Assembly (NCBI GenBank): GCA_943331145.2
Contig: CALQKL020000078.1
Coordinates: 1 to 8,807 of the forward strand
Reading direction: 5' to 3'
DNA length: 8,807 nucleotides
Origin: Chitinophaga pinensis
GTDB lineage: Bacteria; Bacteroidota; Bacteroidia; Chitinophagales; Chitinophagaceae
Part shown: in pieces, positions 6,122 through 8,807 of the stretch
How the letters are laid out: each line of letters begins with the position of its first letter
How positions within the stretch are numbered: position 1 is the first letter of the stretch
Position numbers and translations under genes: made by a program
Notes under the pieces: model-generated
The model's database searches: none
What the model saw: the letters and a program-made list of their open reading frames with translations, nothing else
Told to the model about the DNA's origin: nothing

Positions 6122-8599
6122 TTGAATTATACAATATCTAATATTGCTTCAATAACCAATTCTACCATCATACAAATGGTTGAAGATGTACATGTTGAAA
6201 ATATAATTATAGATAGCAGAAAGATTTTGTTTCCTGAGCAATCTTTATTTTTTGCCATTAATGGACCCAACCGATCTGGCGCTAGTTTTATTGCAGATTT
6301 GTATCAAAAAAATGTACGAAATTTTATTGTAGATAAAAGCTTCAACATATCGGAATTAAAGCAATTCCCTAACGCGAATTTTTTACAGCATGAAAATGTT
6401 TTACATACATTGCAATCCTTTGCTGCATTTCATCGAACACAGTTTTCGTTAAAAACAATTGGTATTACAGGAAGTAATGGAAAGACAATCATTAAAGATT
6501 GGCTTGGTAATCTTTTGCAACAGAAATATAATATCGTTAAAAGTCCAAAAAGTTACAATTCTCAAATTGGTGTACCGTTAAGCATTTTAAGAATAGAGCC
6601 TCAGCATGATTTGGGCATATTTGAAGCCGGTATTTCAATGCGTGAAGAAATGGATCGGCTTCAGAAAATCATTCGTCCCGAAATTGGCATACTAACGTAT
6701 ATGGGTAATGCCCATTCAGAAGGATTTATAAGTCAAGCAGAAAAAATAGATGAAAAATTAAAATTATTTACAGCATCAAAACAGTTGATATGCCATCATG
6801 ATGATGAATTGGTGAATGAGCGAATTATTGAATTTAAAAGAACTCAAAATCCAGAAATCAACATTTTTACTTGGGGAAAAAAAACGGGTTCAAAATTAAT
6901 GCTGAACCAAGTTGAAAAAGGGAATGCTGAAACCAGATTGTCTTGTTCTTTCAATCATAATAATTTTATAATTGAGATACCTTTTATAGATGATGCTTCC
7001 ATATTTAATGCCATGACATGTTGTGCAACATTATTGTCATTAAATTATCCATACAATGAAATCTTTCAATTGTTTAAAGATATTAAGCAGGTGGAAATGC
7101 GCATGGAATTTAAACAAGGAATTAATCAGTGCTCAATAATTAATGACAGCTACAATATAGATTTGGATTCTATTCAAATTGCCTTGGATTTTTTATCCCA
7201 ACAAGTGACGCATCCAAATAAAACGATTATACTAAGTGATGTATATCAATCCTCATTTTCAGAAGAAATTCTGTATAAAAAAATTGCAGAATTGCTTAAG
7301 CAAAAAAATATCCAGCGCGTTATTGGTATTGGAAAAAAAATATCACAATTTGCAAGTTTATTTGATTTTATACCTACAAGTTTGTTTTTTGAAAATACCA
7401 CAGCATTCCTAAGTCAATTAAATCATATTGTTTTCAATAAAGAAACGATTTTGTTAAAAGGTGCAAGGGTATTTGAATTTGAAAAAATTTCCCAACAGCT
7501 TGAATTAAAATCGCACGATACCGTTTTAGAAATCAATTTAAATGCCATTAGAAATAACTTAAAGATTTATAAAAACAGATTGAATCCCGGGGTTAAAATT
7601 ATGGCAATGGTGAAGGCCTTTAGCTATGGAACAGGCACATTTGAAATTGCAAATTTGCTTCAACACGAAGGCGTAGATTATTTGGCTGTTGCTTACACAG
7701 ATGAAGGTGTTGAATTGAGACGGGCAGGAGTGAAGTTGCCAATAATGGTCATGAACACCAATTCTGTTGAGTTTGATAAATTAGTTGAGTTTAATTTAGA
7801 GCCTGAGTTGTATTCTTTTTCAATTTTAAGATTGTTTAAAGAATATCTAGAAATTAGGAATGTCCAAGCATTTCCTATACACATAAAATTAGATACAGGA
7901 ATGCATCGATTGGGATTTATGGATACGGACATTAATCCGCTTTGTGTAGAATTGTCTTCTAATAAAAATTTTAAATTAAAATCTGTTTTCTCTCATTTAG
8001 TAGGCAGTGAAAACAAAATTCATGATGCATTTACAAATGCGCAATTCAATTTATTTCAGGAAATGACAACCCAAATAACCAAAGCAGTTGGGTATGATTA
8101 TTTAAAACATTTATGCAATACTTCGGCAATTCATCGTCATCCCAATATGCAGTTTAATATGGTTAGGTTGGGTATTGGTCTATATGGGGTAGATGATCAT
8201 TTACAATTGCAAAATGTAACTACATTAAAAACATCAATAGCTCAAATAAAAAAATTAAAAAAGGGTGATACTGTAGGGTATGGAAGGCGAGGTGTTTTAG
8301 AAAATAATGCAACAATTGCAACAGTTAGAATTGGATATGCTGATGGCTATCCAAGAATATTTGGGAATGGTAATGGTTACATGCTTGTAAACGGACAAGT
8401 TGCAAAAACAATTGGCAATGTTTGTATGGATATGACCATGTTGGACGTTACAGGCATTGAAACAAAAGAAGGAGACGAGGTGATTGTTTTTGGATCTGAA
8501 CTTTCTGTGGTTAAATTGGCTTCAATGGCAAATACCATTCCCTACGAAATTCTAACCAATATTTCACAAAGGGTAAAAAGGGTTTATTTTGAAGAATAA
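6122..8599 (+). CDS. Bifunctional MurF (UDP-MurNAc-tripeptide--D-Ala-D-Ala ligase) / alanine racemase fusion
   Basis: The 825-residue cytoplasmic protein joins two peptidoglycan-precursor enzymes. Residues 1-460 form a Mur ligase: DSR near 31-33, the ATP-binding P-loop GITGSNGKT (114-122, Lys121), NSQIGVPLSIL (146-155), EAGIS (168-172), GNAHSEGF (195-202) and NDSYN (341-345), with a C-terminal ligase domain holding LSDVYQS and GIGKKIS. Residues 465-825 form a PLP-dependent alanine racemase: MVKAFSYGTG with PLP lysine Lys498, IKLDTGMHRLGF (588-599), CNTSAIHR, RLGIGLYGVD, RIGYADGYPR with the catalytic Tyr739, and GNVCMDM. Racemase would make the D-Ala used in the ligase substrate. The start is taken as TTG at 6122, since it gives the typical N-terminus MNYTISNIAS; an in-frame ATT at 6113 is possible, and the first ATG (6176) would remove 18 residues of the fold. 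The in-frame stop at 6110-6112 belongs to the preceding terC-family gene. Similar fusions are known in Bacteroidota. Confidence 0.95.
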   Translation: MNYTISNIASITNSTIIQMVEDVHVENIIIDSRKILFPEQSLFFAINGPNRSGASFIADLYQKNVRNFIVDKSFNISELKQFPNANFLQHENVLHTLQSFAAFHRTQFSLKTIGITGSNGKTIIKDWLGNLLQQKYNIVKSPKSYNSQIGVPLSILRIEPQHDLGIFEAGISMREEMDRLQKIIRPEIGILTYMGNAHSEGFISQAEKIDEKLKLFTASKQLICHHDDELVNERIIEFKRTQNPEINIFTWGKKTGSKLMLNQVEKGNAETRLSCSFNHNNFIIEIPFIDDASIFNAMTCCATLLSLNYPYNEIFQLFKDIKQVEMRMEFKQGINQCSIINDSYNIDLDSIQIALDFLSQQVTHPNKTIILSDVYQSSFSEEILYKKIAELLKQKNIQRVIGIGKKISQFASLFDFIPTSLFFENTTAFLSQLNHIVFNKETILLKGARVFEFEKISQQLELKSHDTVLEINLNAIRNNLKIYKNRLNPGVKIMAMVKAFSYGTGTFEIANLLQHEGVDYLAVAYTDEGVELRRAGVKLPIMVMNTNSVEFDKLVEFNLEPELYSFSILRLFKEYLEIRNVQAFPIHIKLDTGMHRLGFMDTDINPLCVELSSNKNFKLKSVFSHLVGSENKIHDAFTNAQFNLFQEMTTQITKAVGYDYLKHLCNTSAIHRHPNMQFNMVRLGIGLYGVDDHLQLQNVTTLKTSIAQIKKLKKGDTVGYGRRGVLENNATIATVRIGYADGYPRIFGNGNGYMLVNGQVAKTIGNVCMDMTMLDVTGIETKEGDEVIVFGSELSVVKLASMANTIPYEILTNISQRVKRVYFEE

Positions 8600-8760
8600 C
8601 AAATGTTTGTTGTTTATAGTTTGTGGTTTGTTTGGTGTTTGGCTTTTGGTGTTTGGTGTTGGAATTTTCAACCTTTTGAACCCTTCTCTCAAAACGAAAA
8701 GTACTTCCACCATTCCACCATTAAACTTTAAACCAGCGAAGCGATTTAAACCTTTTTTCA
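8600..8760. repeat. Noncoding spacer with G/T-rich direct repeats
   Basis: After the murF-alr stop codon the plus strand becomes strongly G/T-biased through about 8662, with an exact 12-base direct repeat TTTGGTGTTTGG at 8631-8642 and 8645-8656 and degenerate TTTG/GTTTGG copies before it. The second half (about 8700-8760) is different, with CCACCATTCCACCATTAAA at 8707-8725 holding a CCACCATT/CCACCATT doublet and two TTTAAA(C) units around GCGAAGCG. No credible protein is encoded on either strand. A weak AACAAA/TTTGTT hairpin at 8599-8612 lacks a T tract, so no terminator is claimed. It looks like low-complexity intergenic sequence; a functional role is not evident. Confidence 0.6.
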
Positions 8761-8775
8761 TCCCACCTTCATCCT

Positions 8776-8783
8776 TATATTTG
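8776..8783 (+). promoter_or_regulatory. Bacteroidota-type -7 promoter element (TATATTTG)
   Basis: TATATTTG matches the TAnnTTTG -7 consensus of the Bacteroidota housekeeping sigma factor exactly. It ends 9 bases before the ATG at 8793, so the transcript leader would be only a few bases long. The expected TTTG-like -33 box is poor; a T run at 8753-8758 sits at about the right distance. It should drive the gene starting at 8793. Confidence 0.6.
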
Positions 8784-8792
8784 CATATAATT

Positions 8793-8807
8793 ATGAAAAA
8801 AATCCAC
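8793..8807 (+). CDS. Start of an unidentified gene, cut by the window edge
   Basis: An ATG followed by four codons (MKKIH) reaches the end of the window. It is directly preceded by an A/T-rich start region and a TATATTTG promoter element. The MKK opening would suit a signal peptide, but five residues are too few to name a product. Confidence 0.5.

Noticed and set aside
7693..7932. Minus-strand open frame inside the racemase half of the fusion
   Set aside because: It is a shadow of a clearly coding, conserved region.
8599..8612. AACAAA-TG-TTTGTT hairpin just after murF-alr as a terminator
   Set aside because: The stem is short and AT-only apart from one C-G pair, the two-base loop is too tight, and no T tract follows.
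8564..8761. Minus-strand open frame of 65 codons over the right-hand spacer
   Set aside because: Its predicted protein is Thr/Pro/Asn/Gln/Lys-rich low complexity that comes from translating the G/T-rich repeats, and it overlaps the end of the murF-alr gene.
1..8807. CRISPR array, tRNA, rRNA, insertion sequence or attachment site
   Set aside because: No evenly spaced repeats, cloverleaf arms, transposase-like frame or terminal inverted repeats were seen by eye.

Overview
This window looks like a piece of a Bacteroidota chromosome, probably a Chitinophagales-type organism; the phylum is well supported, the lower rank is a guess. The reasons are low G+C content, A-rich translation starts without Shine-Dalgarno motifs, a TAnnTTTG-type promoter element at the right edge, the GldF/GldG pair, and a fused MurF-alanine racemase gene of a kind common in this phylum. 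Nothing points to a phage, a plasmid or an insertion sequence.

Layout. (1) Positions 2-1244, plus strand: the 3' end of iscS, then iscU and iscA, an ISC-type iron-sulfur cluster assembly operon closed by a clear intrinsic terminator at 1270-1294. (2) Positions 1434-2423, minus strand: a single gene for a secreted, probably lipid-anchored M43 (pappalysin-type) zinc metalloprotease with its own terminator at 1383-1407; it converges on the isc operon. (3) Positions 2424-2677: a divergent AT-rich intergenic region that must hold promoters for the protease and for the next cluster, although no consensus box could be assigned. (4) Positions 2678-8599, plus strand: four tightly packed genes, gldF, gldG, a terC-family membrane protein gene, and a murF-alr fusion read from a TTG start. 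Gaps are 2, 10 and 9 bases, so they are probably one transcript. (5) Positions 8600-8792: a noncoding stretch with G/T-rich direct repeats, ending in a TATATTTG promoter element directly before the first five codons of another gene that runs off the window.

How the genes work together. IscS supplies sulfur from cysteine, IscU is the scaffold, and IscA is an A-type carrier. GldF and GldG are the membrane parts of an ABC transporter whose ATPase (GldA) is not in the window. The fusion enzyme would make D-alanine and join D-Ala-D-Ala to the UDP-MurNAc-tripeptide, two linked steps of peptidoglycan precursor synthesis. TerC proteins are linked to Mn2+ export and metalation of exported enzymes. The cluster therefore has a cell-envelope theme, but a shared function is inference.

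Overall this is mostly ordinary core-genome content. I found no convincing undescribed system. The points worth a second look are the gldFG-terC-murF/alr arrangement, the rare TTG start, the ISC-type machinery in this phylum, the altered zinc-binding motif of the protease, and the repeat-bearing spacer at the right end.
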